Under the pieces are notes generated by a model, which saw nothing but the letters and a program-made list of their open reading frames with translations, had not been told where the DNA came from and searched no databases. Below, one piece after another: positions 54,301 to 62,849 of a stretch of DNA of 64,000 bases (positions within the stretch are counted from its first letter, which is position 1; each line of letters begins with the position of its first letter). The DNA comes from Myxococcus landrumus (GTDB lineage Bacteria; Myxococcota; Myxococcia; Myxococcales; Myxococcaceae). The DNA is taken from assembly GCF_017301635.1 (NCBI RefSeq), contig NZ_CP071091.1, forward strand, positions 5,592,001 to 5,656,000. The letters are read 5' to 3'. The position numbers and the translations under genes were made by a program.

Positions 54301-54743
54301 TCTGCCTTCACCGGCGAGGTGCGCGAGTGCGGGTCCATGTCCGCGCGGAACGAGCACTTCGGGTCGATGCTGCTGGTGCGGCCCACTTCCACGCCGTCAC
54401 GAATTCCGTCGCCGTCCGTGTCGCGCAGGCCCGGGTCCGTCTTCAGCCCATTGGGATAGACATTCGCGAACTCCTCCGCGTCCGTCAGGCCGTCACAGTC
54501 GGAGTCCTTGTTGCGGTTGTCGGGGTCGTCCACATTCGTGGGCACCTTGCCCGGGTCGGGGTCTGGATCCGGGTCAACTCCCGCATCTTCCTCATCGTGG
54601 CCTGCATCCGACCCCGCATCCGAGCCACCGTCTTCGGTCACCTGGGGTTTGGGATCATCGGGGTCCGACCCACCGCAGCCCACCAGCAATGACGCTGACA
54701 TGAGCACGCAGGCGATGAGCCGTGTGAGGGGCGTACGCATCAT
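51354..54743 (-). CDS. cglD: VWA and thrombospondin type 3 repeat lipoprotein, CglD-like
   Basis: 1129 residues. Lipobox LLVGC (about Cys23). A region of about 12 Asp-rich thrombospondin type 3 repeats (about 70-430, units like DTDGDGI) would bind Ca2+. A von Willebrand A domain follows (about 640-900) with an intact metal-ion site (DDSGSMD). The C-terminal 130 residues hold over 20 Cys in EGF-like units. This architecture is that of CglD, the outer-membrane lipoprotein needed for adventurous gliding in Myxococcus xanthus. The name rests on architecture and length; another myxobacterial VWA/TSP3 protein cannot be excluded. The start (ATG 54743 or 54740) has GGGAG upstream. Confidence 0.72.
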   Translation of the reverse strand: MMRTPLTRLIACVLMSASLLVGCGGSDPDDPKPQVTEDGGSDAGSDAGHDEEDAGVDPDPDPDPGKVPTNVDDPDNRNKDSDCDGLTDAEEFANVYPNGLKTDPGLRDTDGDGIRDGVEVGRTSSIDPKCSFRADMDPHSRTSPVKADTDGDGIPDGLEDTNRNGAREAGETDPNAIDSDGDGIPDGEEDANKSGTVSPGETDPRKRDTDGDGLSDSLERKLGTDPLKPDTDNDGCSDGDEDRNRNGVRDSGETDPKVADCAASIPDADFDGIPDSVEAVTGTDKNKADTDGDGLPDGVEDENKNGRVDPGETDPRVTDTDCDGLQDGPGRNGFLGEDANSNGKVDGNETDPTNPDTDGDGLRDGLERGVTTALAPRKDCGYSGDADPGTTTSPTNPDSDGDTIPDGAEDANQNGRVDANELDPKNPADGASGTPAGQACRVGNLRPVTFKEENGADIRLALPATFKDANITYLTAGGSTVGVIGWDDTKQVTMIAYKRGVVGNSTTPTGDEAGIRAASFSNVTRDVSQTFTTWDGYAALAARYSMPGSGDLKTVTNNLARSLVPNSSGALAGTAGVAGPFTLQAQYVHRTNDSVLVVLALTPTASYNEAGSLFTLSDAAGGSSLAQFGDADAVQCELFTSKQAVVDFLFVVDDSGSMDISQLALADAATAVANKLANSTLDWRLAMVTSSYTSGNTNHVNRGVVRGFTRNINQFKAWLTKDSACNASGQCSGVTIPPGTTPTTCSSSTQSCWVGTGGSGSEWTMDAARAAINDKLVPNGTSSDDRIRPDAKVVVVILTDTHDYSTDSIATFEQYFKGTGTTASTKNPLNQVIQVHGIICPPEGATNDTSTWCQPQEDPRNPKHLDIIQATGGVVGSIRNSASITTTINGIIDSTIASVGHRTQQPPIGASVKVSVAAVANPTLCPTPSDVPRSRTNGFDVDGINRTLSFFGGCRPQAGNTQAAVSYRYWSDRTASPNGVPPPCKSDPNYDPTQADYCKRQLVCNRVTDKCECPADCGGGGAPGQVCDTDVNVCAFKCAPDCGGACGTYESCNSATCSCTCVQTATCAPGYKFDPNVCGCACDTSVLNCGPTAQPDAASCSCACKDNCGGCPANTRCNMSTCACEGVIG
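53455..54545 (-). repeat. Coding thrombospondin type 3 repeat array
   Basis: About twelve imperfect units, roughly 80-110 bases each, encode Asp/Gly/Asn-rich loops (DTDGDG, DSDGDGI, NGxxDxxETDP). They lie within the CglD-like gene and make it prone to slippage or recombination. Confidence 0.8.
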
Positions 54744-54922
54744 TCGACTCCCTTCCCCTGACTCCGGGGGGAAATGGGGGGTGAGTCAGGGGGAACCCGA
54801 AGTCTATGAAGACCTGAGGGTGTTCGTCAGGCACTATTCCCCTCAGTACGAGCCGGAAGTCGCTCTTTGCATGGACTCTGTTCAGTCCCATGAAGGGATT
54901 GCGGCATGACTGTTAGCAAACA

Positions 54923-55744
54923 GTGTTCGCCGCCCCCATTCCCTCAGCTATCGTCTCTTTCGTGCCTGTCTTCGGTCTCGCGGCCTTGTGGAATGGAAGG
55001 GCAACACCCGAGCGCGCCGCGGCGGTAGTGGAGGGACTTGATGCCCTGCTGCCCTCGGCGCAGACGCTGCAACTCGTCGTAGCGGTGCAAGGGGAGCAGG
55101 CAGGCATCGAGCTCAAGGTGGAAGCGCCCGGGTATCCGCGCGCGGCAGTGGAGCGGCTCGCGGACGAGGTGAAGCGCAGCGGGGGGACGTTCGTGGAGCT
55201 GTGGCGTCTGCCCAAGGCGGAGCGCGACGCGTTCCGCAACCTCACCTTCGCGGGAGGACGGGCCTTTGGCGGGCATGAGCGCGAGGAGGCCTCTCGCCTG
55301 CTGGCGCAGCATGTGGGTGCGCTGACGGCCCGGCCGCCGCCCCCGTCGGCACCTCCGCCGCCGCCCCCCGCACCAACGCTGGAGCAGGACCCTCGCCGGG
55401 TGCCGCCCGCGCCGCCAGGAAGTCCCCAGCGCCGGGGCCGCCGCTTCGCGGTGAGGCTGGAGCTGGAGTTCCGCACCGAGCTGGACTTCGTGCGGGAGCA
55501 CGCGCTGAACATCTCCAACGGCGGGCTCTTCGTGCGCACCGCGCACCGACCGCCGCCGGATAGCATCGTCACCGTCGATGTGAAGCTGCCCAATGGCGAG
55601 CGGCTCCAGGGCGACGCGGTGGTGGTGCACGTGGTGGATGACCCTTACAGCGGCGGGGTGGGGCTCGCGTTCCTCAGCGACGATGCGACCTTCTCCCAGA
55701 CCCTGGACCGGTATCTGGCGAGCCTGGTGGGCGGAGCGGGGTAG
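54923..55744 (+). CDS. PilZ-domain protein, myxobacterial TIGR02266 type
   Basis: Up to 273 residues from GTG 54923; a second GTG at 54962 is possible and neither has a good ribosome site. The N-terminal half (about 1-130) is of unknown family. A proline-rich linker (about 133-165) is followed by a PilZ domain (about 170-268). It has the RxxxR-type switch (RRGRR) and NISNGG, fitting the c-di-GMP-binding (D/N)xSxxG motif, so ligand binding is plausible. Only three bases separate it from the kinase gene, a likely two-gene operon. Confidence 0.78.
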   Translation: MFAAPIPSAIVSFVPVFGLAALWNGRATPERAAAVVEGLDALLPSAQTLQLVVAVQGEQAGIELKVEAPGYPRAAVERLADEVKRSGGTFVELWRLPKAERDAFRNLTFAGGRAFGGHEREEASRLLAQHVGALTARPPPPSAPPPPPPAPTLEQDPRRVPPAPPGSPQRRGRRFAVRLELEFRTELDFVREHALNISNGGLFVRTAHRPPPDSIVTVDVKLPNGERLQGDAVVVHVVDDPYSGGVGLAFLSDDATFSQTLDRYLASLVGGAG

Positions 55745-55747
55745 GTC

Positions 55748-56677
55748 ATGGTCGAGGTGGAGGAGCACTGGCCCCGGGACTGTGGCCGCTTCGAGCTGCT
55801 CTCACGGCTGGGCCGGGGCGGCATGGCGGAGGTGTTCCTCGCCCGGGTGAAGGACGGCCCGAGGGAGGGCGAGCACGTGGCCATCAAGCGCGTGCGCCCC
55901 GAGCGCTCGCACGATGACGAGGCCCACGAGCAGCTCCTGCACGAAGCGGAGCTGGCCCGGTGCCTGAGCCACCCTCACATCGTCGGCTTCGTCGAGTATG
56001 GGGAGCTGCCCGACGGCGGGTACCTCGCGCTGGAGCTGGTGGAGGGGCCTGACCTGGGACGGGTGCTGGCGCAGTGCCGCCGGCGGCGCATCGAGCTGCC
56101 CATCGACATCTCCGTGCTCATCGTCCGCCAGGTGCTGGAGGCGCTCGCGCACGCGCACCAGGCCACCAGTCCCACCGGTCGCCCGCTGGGGGTCGTCCAC
56201 TGCGATGTGTCCCCGCACAACGTGCTGCTGTCGCGCACGGGCGAGGTGAAGCTCGCGGACTTCGGCGTGGCGCGCTCGAGGGCGGGGCTTGCGCTGGATG
56301 CACGGCGGCTGGGCAAGCAGCACTACCGCTCTCCGGAGCTGCTCGCGGGCGAGGTCTCCGTCGCGGTGGACCTGTGGGCCACCGCGGTGCTGCTGTACGA
56401 GCTGCTGTCGATGGAGTCACCCTTCCCCTCGGGCCCCGGGGACGAGGTCGAATCCGCCATCCGGGGAGGCCGCGTGCGCCCCGTGCGGCTGCATGTCCCG
56501 GAGGTGTCGGACGCCCTCGCGTTGGTGCTGGACCGCGCGCTGGCCCCGAACCCGGCGCAGCGCTTCAGCTCCGCGGCGCAGTTCGCCCGGGCGCTCGCGT
56601 CGCTCGCGGATGACCGGGTGGCCACGCCCCTGGCGGTGGCCGCGGTGGTGCGCGGGTTGATGGGCACCACCGCGTAG
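55748..56677 (+). CDS. Eukaryote-like Ser/Thr protein kinase
   Basis: 309 residues, essentially one kinase domain (about 14-285). Glycine loop GRGGMAEVF, ATP lysine in VAIKRV, catalytic loop HCDVSPHN, metal site ADFGVAR, APE equivalent RSPE. The usual HRD arginine is Cys (HCD), a non-RD type that may not need activation-loop phosphorylation. There is no membrane helix or sensor domain, so it is soluble. The PilZ protein encoded just upstream may be its partner or regulator. Confidence 0.9.
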   Translation: MVEVEEHWPRDCGRFELLSRLGRGGMAEVFLARVKDGPREGEHVAIKRVRPERSHDDEAHEQLLHEAELARCLSHPHIVGFVEYGELPDGGYLALELVEGPDLGRVLAQCRRRRIELPIDISVLIVRQVLEALAHAHQATSPTGRPLGVVHCDVSPHNVLLSRTGEVKLADFGVARSRAGLALDARRLGKQHYRSPELLAGEVSVAVDLWATAVLLYELLSMESPFPSGPGDEVESAIRGGRVRPVRLHVPEVSDALALVLDRALAPNPAQRFSSAAQFARALASLADDRVATPLAVAAVVRGLMGTTA

Positions 56678-56689
56678 GGCCCGGGGCAC

Positions 56690-59600
56690 TCAGGCGAGCA
56701 GCCGGACCTCCGGGGCGGGAGCGGCGGGCATCCCCAGGTCTCCCTCCACCACCAACCGGCTGCGGCCTCCGCCCTGCTTCACCACGCGCACCTGCACGCC
56801 GATGCGCTCGGCCAGTCCGGAGACGTGGGAGATGATGCCCACCTGTCGGCCCGTGGCCTGGAGCGCGTCCAGCGAGGCCAACGCCACCTCCAGCGTCTCC
56901 GGGTCCAGCGTGCCGAAGCCCTCGTCGATGAAGAGGGTCTCCACCTGCGTCGTCTCCGACGACAGCGACGCGAGCCCCAGCGCGAGCGCCAGCGAGACGA
57001 GGAAGCTCTCGCCACCCGACAGGCTGGCCACGCCGCGCACCTCGTCGCCCATGTCTCCGTCGACGACCTGGAGGTCCAGGTCATGTCCGGGCACGCGCAT
57101 CAGGCGGTAGCGCCTGGCCAGCTCTTGCAGGTGCGCGTTGGCGTGGAGCAGCAGCGCGTCCAGCGTGAGGCTCTGGGCGAACACCTTGAAGCGCTTGCCG
57201 TCGTGCGAACCAATCAGGTCGCCCAGGGCCTTCCAGACCTCACCCGCGCGTCTGCGCTCCGCGAGCGCCTGGGCCTCGCTGCCGTGGCGGGCGCGGGCCG
57301 CGTCGTCCGCTTCCAGCTTCGCGCGCAGCAGGGCCTCGGCGCGGCGGCGGACTTCCACGTCCAAGCGAAGCTGCTCACGGGCGGCGGCGGCATCGGCTTC
57401 CGACAGGGTCGGAGCACCACTCGCCTCGTGGGAGGCACGACGGGCCCGGCGCTCCTCGAGCACCGCGCGGGCGTGGGACAAGGCTTCCTTCAACGCGGCC
57501 AGCGCCCGAGCCTCCGCTTCACACCAGGCGGCATCGTGCGCGAGCAGGGTCTTCACCGTCTCCAGCGAGACACCTTGCGCGGACAGGCGCCGCTCCAGGT
57601 CCCTTCGAGCGGAGTCACGCGCTTCCACCGCGCCCTTCAGGCCACGCGTCGCGTCCTCCACGCGGGCCAGGGCGACACCCTCGGCCTGCTTCGCGGACTC
57701 GGCCGACTGGCGGGACTTCTCGTAGGTGGCCTCCGCGGATTCGAGGGCGTGACGGAGCTCCGCGCGGACCTCGTCCGTGGGGCGCCCACCGAGGAGCGCC
57801 GCGCGAGCCCGGGTGGCCTCATCGCGAGTCCGCTCCTTGAGCGCCGCCGTCTCCACGTCCTCCTTGGCGCGACGGGCGCTCACGTCCAGCAAGCCTTGGG
57901 CGTGGGCGCGATGCCGCTGCTCCTCGTCCGCGCGCTCCTTGGCCTTCAGGACGATGTCCTCGCGCTCCTTCCACATCGACACGCGCTTGCCGCACTTCTG
58001 GCGGAAGTCCGCGGGGGCATCCTCCAGCTTCGCTTCCCACCCCGCGTCCGCGAAGAAGATGGGGGCCATGTCCGTGAGGACCTGACGCACCGTCGCCTCC
58101 GCCGCGTCCAGCCGGGCAAGAGCCTCCTTGAGGGTCCCCTCCGCGCGAGTGAAGGACTCCTCCGCGCGCCGGAGCGCATCGGCGGCGTGCTCGCGTCGGG
58201 TGCGCTGAGTCTCCAGCGCCGCGCGAGCCTCACGCGCCGCGCGGGCCAGTCCCTCCGCGGCCTCCTCCTCCGACTTCAACGCGGACAGCCGCGCCTTCAA
58301 TTCGGCGCTCCTCGCCTCCAGCCAGAGGCCCGCTTCGGACGTGGCACCGTCCTCGACAGGAGCCGTGGAGTCGCGCTCCTGCCGCGACTTCTCGAGGCCC
58401 CCGGCAACCACCTCAGACGTGGCACCAGCCTCGACAGGGGCCGTGGAGTTGCTCTCGTGCCGCCACTTCTCGCGGCCTGCGCCGTCCGGTCCGAGACTTG
58501 CCTCGGACGGAGCAGTGGAATCGCTCACTTGCCGCCCGCTCTGACGGCCACGGCCCCCGACGTCCAGCCCGAGGCCCTCGTCGGACGTGGCCCTCGCCTC
58601 GGACGACTCTGTGGAGCCGCTCACCTGCCGCCACTTCTCGCGGCCACGTCCCCAGGCTGCACGGTGCTCCGCGCATCGCGCCGCCGCACTCTCGCGCCGG
58701 ACCTCGGCCTGTGTGACTCGCGCCCGCGACGCCGCCTGTCGCGCGCTCGCGGACACCTCCGCGCGTGAGCACTCCGCCCGCTGCGCCTCCAGCGTCTCCA
58801 CGCGCGCCGCGGACTCCGCCACCAGCCCCGCCAGCGCAGGCACCTCATGCCGATAGGGATGCTCCGTCGCACCACACAGCGGACACGCCTCGCCGTCACG
58901 CAGCAACGCCCGCTGCGCCGCGTGCCCCTGCGTCGCCTCCGCGACCGACAGCGCCCGACGGGCCTCCTTCAGCGCCGCCTCCCCCTCCAGCCTCCGGACC
59001 TCCGCCTCGCGAACCGCCACCGACGCGGCCTCGACTTCCCCCTTCGCGACCTGGGCCTCGCGCTCGACCTCACGCACCTCGGCCTCACCCGCGCACAGCC
59101 CCAGTCGCGCGGCCTCCAATCCTCGCAGCGTCTCCTGCCTCGCGAGCAGCGACTCACGCAGCACGCGCCGCTCCACGCCCGTCCCCTCGCCCAGCGCCGC
59201 CTCGGCATGCGTCGCCGTGGCCTGGACTCGCGACTCCGCTTCCACCTCCGCGTCGCGCTCCTCACGCCTCAGCCGCGAAGCCTCGCGCAGCCTGTCCACC
59301 TCGCCGCGAAGCTTCTCCACCCCCGTCCGCGCAGTCCGCCCCTCGCCCAGCGCCACCTCGTACCGCTCCAGCTCGCGCTGCCAGCGCGGCCACTCCTTCG
59401 CCAGCGCCTCCCAATGCGCCTTCTCCACCAACCAGGCCCGCGCCCCCTCTCCCTTCGCCCGTGCCTCCTCCTCGCGCGCCACGACCTCCTCGAGCGCCAC
59501 GCGAGCCTTCGCCGCCTCGGCCTCCGCTACCCGAGCACGCCCCCGCGCCTCCTCCGCGTCACGCGCCGCCGCCGCGCAGCGGGCATCCAGCTCCGCCGCC

Positions 59601-60724
59601 TCCTCCAGCCGAGGCGCCGCCTCCTCCTGCGCCGCCCGCGCCCCGCTCCGCACCGCCTCCGCCGCCTGCAACGCCGACTGGAGCTGCGTCCACCGAGCCT
59701 TCGCCCCCTCCAGCTCCACCGCCCGCGCGCGACACGCGGCCTCCGCGTCCTCCCACCGACGCTCCGCCTCCGCCGCCGACGTGACGGCCCCTCGGAAGGA
59801 CTCCGCCGCGCGAACCTCCTCCAACCTCCGCGCCCGAGGCGCCGCCTCCTCCACCGCCTCCGCCGCCCGAGCTTCCCGCCCCTCCGCCTCCCCCTGCGCC
59901 CCCACCAGCGCGGCCCGCTCCGAGTGCCACGCCGCCGCGCCCTCCGCCTCCGCGAGCCGCACCTCCACGCCCTTGCGCGCCTCCCCCTCCTCGACGAGCC
60001 GCCCCTCCGCCGCGCTCCGCTCCCCCGCCTCCATCAGCGCAATCGCCGCCAGCCCCCGCTCCCGCTGCGCCAGCTCCTCCTGCTCCGCCTTGTTCTTCTC
60101 GTGCGCGGCCATCGACAGGCGGCTGTACACCTCCGTGCCCGTCATCCGCTCCAGCAACTCCGCGCGCTCGTTCGCGTCCGCCTTGAGGAAGGCCGCGAAC
60201 TCGCCCTGCGCCAACAGCGCCGAGCGGCGGAACTGGTCGAACGACAACCCCAGCCGCTCCTGGATGGCCGTGAGCACCTCGCCCTTGGTGCGGCCGAACT
60301 GCTGCCCCGACGCCACCTCCGTCAGGCTCATCTCCTGCGGCCGGAAGCGCCCCTCCGCGCGCCCTCTCGCGCGCCACACCGACCACCGCGCCCGGTAGCG
60401 CCGGCCATCCTTCCCCTGGAAGTCCACCTCCGCGAAGCCCTCGCCCGCGCCCCGGCGCAACATGCCGCGCACGTCGTACGCGGACAGCCGCGCCTCGTCC
60501 TCCTCGTCCGCCCGCCCCACCGGCACGCCGCCGCGCCCGCCCAACCTCGGCGTCCGGTCGAACAACGCCAGACACAGCGCATCCAGGAGCGTGCTCTTCC
60601 CCGCCCCCGTCGCCCCCGTAATCGCGAACAACCCCAGCCGGTCCAACGGCGGCCGGTCCAGCTCCAGCGCGAAGTTCCCCGCGAAGCTCGTGAGGTTGCT
60701 CCCCCGGATGCCGAGGATTCTCAT
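56690..60724 (-). CDS. sbcC: SbcC nuclease subunit (Rad50-like ATPase)
   Basis: 1344 residues from ATG 60724, longer than the usual 1000-1250. Walker A ITGATGAGKST (about 34), two long coiled coils and the zinc hook CPLC (about 610). Near the end come the ABC signature LSGGES, Walker B TLFIDEGFG and VGIISHV. With SbcD it processes hairpins and DNA double-strand ends. A stretch of about 105 residues (about 690-795), Gly/Ser/Thr-rich and repetitive, interrupts the returning coil. The start overlaps the sbcD stop by four bases. Confidence 0.93.
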   Translation of the reverse strand: MRILGIRGSNLTSFAGNFALELDRPPLDRLGLFAITGATGAGKSTLLDALCLALFDRTPRLGGRGGVPVGRADEEDEARLSAYDVRGMLRRGAGEGFAEVDFQGKDGRRYRARWSVWRARGRAEGRFRPQEMSLTEVASGQQFGRTKGEVLTAIQERLGLSFDQFRRSALLAQGEFAAFLKADANERAELLERMTGTEVYSRLSMAAHEKNKAEQEELAQRERGLAAIALMEAGERSAAEGRLVEEGEARKGVEVRLAEAEGAAAWHSERAALVGAQGEAEGREARAAEAVEEAAPRARRLEEVRAAESFRGAVTSAAEAERRWEDAEAACRARAVELEGAKARWTQLQSALQAAEAVRSGARAAQEEAAPRLEEAAELDARCAAAARDAEEARGRARVAEAEAAKARVALEEVVAREEEARAKGEGARAWLVEKAHWEALAKEWPRWQRELERYEVALGEGRTARTGVEKLRGEVDRLREASRLRREERDAEVEAESRVQATATHAEAALGEGTGVERRVLRESLLARQETLRGLEAARLGLCAGEAEVREVEREAQVAKGEVEAASVAVREAEVRRLEGEAALKEARRALSVAEATQGHAAQRALLRDGEACPLCGATEHPYRHEVPALAGLVAESAARVETLEAQRAECSRAEVSASARQAASRARVTQAEVRRESAAARCAEHRAAWGRGREKWRQVSGSTESSEARATSDEGLGLDVGGRGRQSGRQVSDSTAPSEASLGPDGAGREKWRHESNSTAPVEAGATSEVVAGGLEKSRQERDSTAPVEDGATSEAGLWLEARSAELKARLSALKSEEEAAEGLARAAREARAALETQRTRREHAADALRRAEESFTRAEGTLKEALARLDAAEATVRQVLTDMAPIFFADAGWEAKLEDAPADFRQKCGKRVSMWKEREDIVLKAKERADEEQRHRAHAQGLLDVSARRAKEDVETAALKERTRDEATRARAALLGGRPTDEVRAELRHALESAEATYEKSRQSAESAKQAEGVALARVEDATRGLKGAVEARDSARRDLERRLSAQGVSLETVKTLLAHDAAWCEAEARALAALKEALSHARAVLEERRARRASHEASGAPTLSEADAAAAREQLRLDVEVRRRAEALLRAKLEADDAARARHGSEAQALAERRRAGEVWKALGDLIGSHDGKRFKVFAQSLTLDALLLHANAHLQELARRYRLMRVPGHDLDLQVVDGDMGDEVRGVASLSGGESFLVSLALALGLASLSSETTQVETLFIDEGFGTLDPETLEVALASLDALQATGRQVGIISHVSGLAERIGVQVRVVKQGGGRSRLVVEGDLGMPAAPAPEVRLLA
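58345..58650 (-). repeat. Four imperfect repeats inside sbcC
   Basis: On the plus strand a unit close to GTGGAGTCGCTCACCTGCCG, running on into CCACTTCTCGCGG, occurs near 58365, 58448, 58516 and 58611, at spacings of 83, 68 and 95 bases. The protein reads as repeats like REKWRQVSGST and EKSRQERDSTAPVE. It is absent from the other arm of the coil. Confidence 0.7.
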
Positions 60725-61968
60725 GACGCGTCCTCCTGCACCTGGGTCAGCAGCGTATGGAACGCCTCCAGCAACAGCTCGGAGGGCGGCTCCTCGTAAT
60801 CCCGCGCGAACCGCGCCCGGAAGACGTCCTCCGGCGTGCGCTCCCGCAACGACAGCATCGCCGGCCCCGTCTCCGCCAGCGCGCCCCCCGTCCCCGTGTA
60901 CGCGGGCGTCAGCTTCACCAGCCGCGCCGCGCGTCCCTCCAGCGCCTTCTCCACCTTCTGCCGCAGCGAAGGCTCCGGCCGAGGCAGCGACACACACACC
61001 TCCAGGTAGGGCCGCCGCCACTCCGGCATCGCCTCATCCAACGCCGGCAGCGCCTCCAGCAGCGCCACCACGTCGTCCAGCACCGCCGCATCCCGCGCGG
61101 GCACCCGCACCATCTCCGCCCGCCGAGGCACCGCCACCGACTCCACGCGCTCCAGCGCCTCCCCCTTCAAGTCCACCAGCAACACCTGGTGCCGGTAACC
61201 CGCCTCCGACAGCGACAACGGCAACGGTGAGCCGCTGTAGCGGACCCCTTCGCGCCCGCCCACGCGCTGCGCCTTGTGCAGGTGCCCCAGCGCCGCGTAC
61301 GCCACGTCCTCGGGGAACAGGTCCACGGGCAGCGCATGCTGGTTGCCGCCCAGAATCTTCCGCTCGCTGAGCTCCGACAGCTCCGAGCCCGTCATGTAGC
61401 AATGGCCCATGGCCACCAGCGCCTGCCCCGGCTGACGCCGATGCCTCGCGGCCTCCAGCACCTCCGAGTACACCGCGCGAACGCCCTCCACCAACCGGTC
61501 CCCCACGTCCTCGCGCAGCGGAGGCAGGTCCGACGGCCGCAGGTACGGCACCGCCGCCACCCACGCCGCCACATGCCCCTTCGCGTCGTGCACCGGCACC
61601 AGGAGCCGCGCCAGGTCCACCCCCCTCTCCCCGCGAGGCAGTCCGCCCACGACCTTCACGCCCAACGCCGCGAACAGCGGGTCCGGCGCATCCAGCCGCG
61701 CCGCCGAGTCATGGTTGCCGCCAATCACCACCACATCCAACCGGGGCAGCCGCCGACGGGCCTTCGCGATGAACTGGTACCAGGCCGCCTGGGCCTCCGC
61801 GCTGGGATTGGACGTGTCGAAGATGTCGCCAGCCACCAGCAGCGCATCCACCGCCTGGGCCTCGAGCGTGTCCAACAGCCACTCTAGGAACGCGCCGTGC
61901 TCCGCCTCGCGCGAGACGTCGTACAGCGTGTGTCCCAGATGCCAGTCCGACGTGTGCAGCAAGCGCAT
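60721..61968 (-). CDS. sbcD: SbcD exonuclease subunit (Mre11-like)
   Basis: 415 residues from ATG 61968 (GAGGGTGA upstream; the frame is open to 62091). Phosphoesterase motifs: LHTSDWHLGHTL (about 3), VAGDIFDTSNP (about 50), VIGGNHDSAARL (about 85), GHCYMTG (about 185), ALGHLHKAQ (about 222). It cuts DNA ends together with SbcC, and the overlap of the two genes fits a fixed complex. An upstream region near 62060-62090 has a weak minus-strand TTGCCC-17-TGTAAG pair. Confidence 0.93.
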   Translation of the reverse strand: MRLLHTSDWHLGHTLYDVSREAEHGAFLEWLLDTLEAQAVDALLVAGDIFDTSNPSAEAQAAWYQFIAKARRRLPRLDVVVIGGNHDSAARLDAPDPLFAALGVKVVGGLPRGERGVDLARLLVPVHDAKGHVAAWVAAVPYLRPSDLPPLREDVGDRLVEGVRAVYSEVLEAARHRRQPGQALVAMGHCYMTGSELSELSERKILGGNQHALPVDLFPEDVAYAALGHLHKAQRVGGREGVRYSGSPLPLSLSEAGYRHQVLLVDLKGEALERVESVAVPRRAEMVRVPARDAAVLDDVVALLEALPALDEAMPEWRRPYLEVCVSLPRPEPSLRQKVEKALEGRAARLVKLTPAYTGTGGALAETGPAMLSLRERTPEDVFRARFARDYEEPPSELLLEAFHTLLTQVQEDAS

Positions 61969-62204
61969 CCCGCGTTCACCCTCCCTCAACCCCACGGTTC
62001 CCAGGCCGGCCAGCAGCCTCCTCCGGGGATGCCGTCCGCACCAAGCGCCGGGCGCCTGCTCCCTTACACGCTCCCTCTGACATTGGGGCAAGTGTCTGGA
62101 ATCTGGCGGCTTTTCCGCGCGCTCGGCCTCGCACGTCGTGCGCCTCTGGAGGACCCACGAGGGCGACTGGCCGCGCAGTGCCCACTGGGAGGATGATTCC
62201 CCGC

Positions 62205-62849
62205 ATGACCGAAGGGGAGTACTTGAAGGGGGGCTTCTTCCTACTGGCGCTGCTCTCCCTCGCCATCACGCTCTGGGTGAACTACCGGATCGACCAGACG
62301 ACGAAGAGGGTGTGGCACATCTTCGCGACAGCCCGTGACTGGAGCTACGCGGAAATCGCACGGCAGCTCGAAGTCCTGGGCCTTCACCATGGCGCCCAGG
62401 TCTCCCTGGTCACCGAGTACCGACACCAGGGAAGAGGGGCCCAACGGGTGGCGGTCCTGCGCGTGGACATGAGCGACATCCTTCCCTCCAGCCTCCACCT
62501 GGAGCCCAAGCACTTCCTCGACAGGGTCCTCCAGGTCTTCGACAAGAAGGACAACGAGGTGGGCGACCAGCAGTTGGACGCCGCGCTGTACCTGAAGGAC
62601 CTCACTCCCGAGGTGCGCGCGTACGTCGTCGCGCCCCAGGTGAAGGAGTCCCTGCTGAGAGTCAGCAAGGGCTACCGGCACTTCGTCATCATCGGGGGAC
62701 TGCTGGAGGTGACCTATCATCGCGGTGTGCCCTTCACCGCCGTCGACCTGGAGAAGTTCGTCGCCCCAGCACTCGCTTTCGTGGATGCACTCCGGACGGC
62801 GGTAAACCCCACCGCCGTCTCGGAGCTCCACCCCGCTCAGCGAGGCTGA
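62205..62849 (+). CDS. Single-span membrane protein of unknown function
   Basis: 214 residues from ATG 62205; ATGs at 62178 and 62193 are also in frame. One N-terminal helix (about 9-28, GGFFLLALLSLAITLWVNYR) anchors a soluble cytoplasmic or periplasmic domain with no recognised family. The domain is mixed alpha/beta with repeated hydrophobic strands (VAVLRVDM, AYVVAPQ, HFVIIGGLLEVTY). It overlaps the next gene's end by 13 bases, tail to tail. Confidence 0.65.
   Translation: MTEGEYLKGGFFLLALLSLAITLWVNYRIDQTTKRVWHIFATARDWSYAEIARQLEVLGLHHGAQVSLVTEYRHQGRGAQRVAVLRVDMSDILPSSLHLEPKHFLDRVLQVFDKKDNEVGDQQLDAALYLKDLTPEVRAYVVAPQVKESLLRVSKGYRHFVIIGGLLEVTYHRGVPFTAVDLEKFVAPALAFVDALRTAVNPTAVSELHPAQRG

Noticed and set aside
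52041-54692. An 883-codon open frame on the plus strand
   Set aside because: Antisense to the CglD-like gene; its Val/Arg repeats are only the mirror of the Asp-rich calcium repeats.
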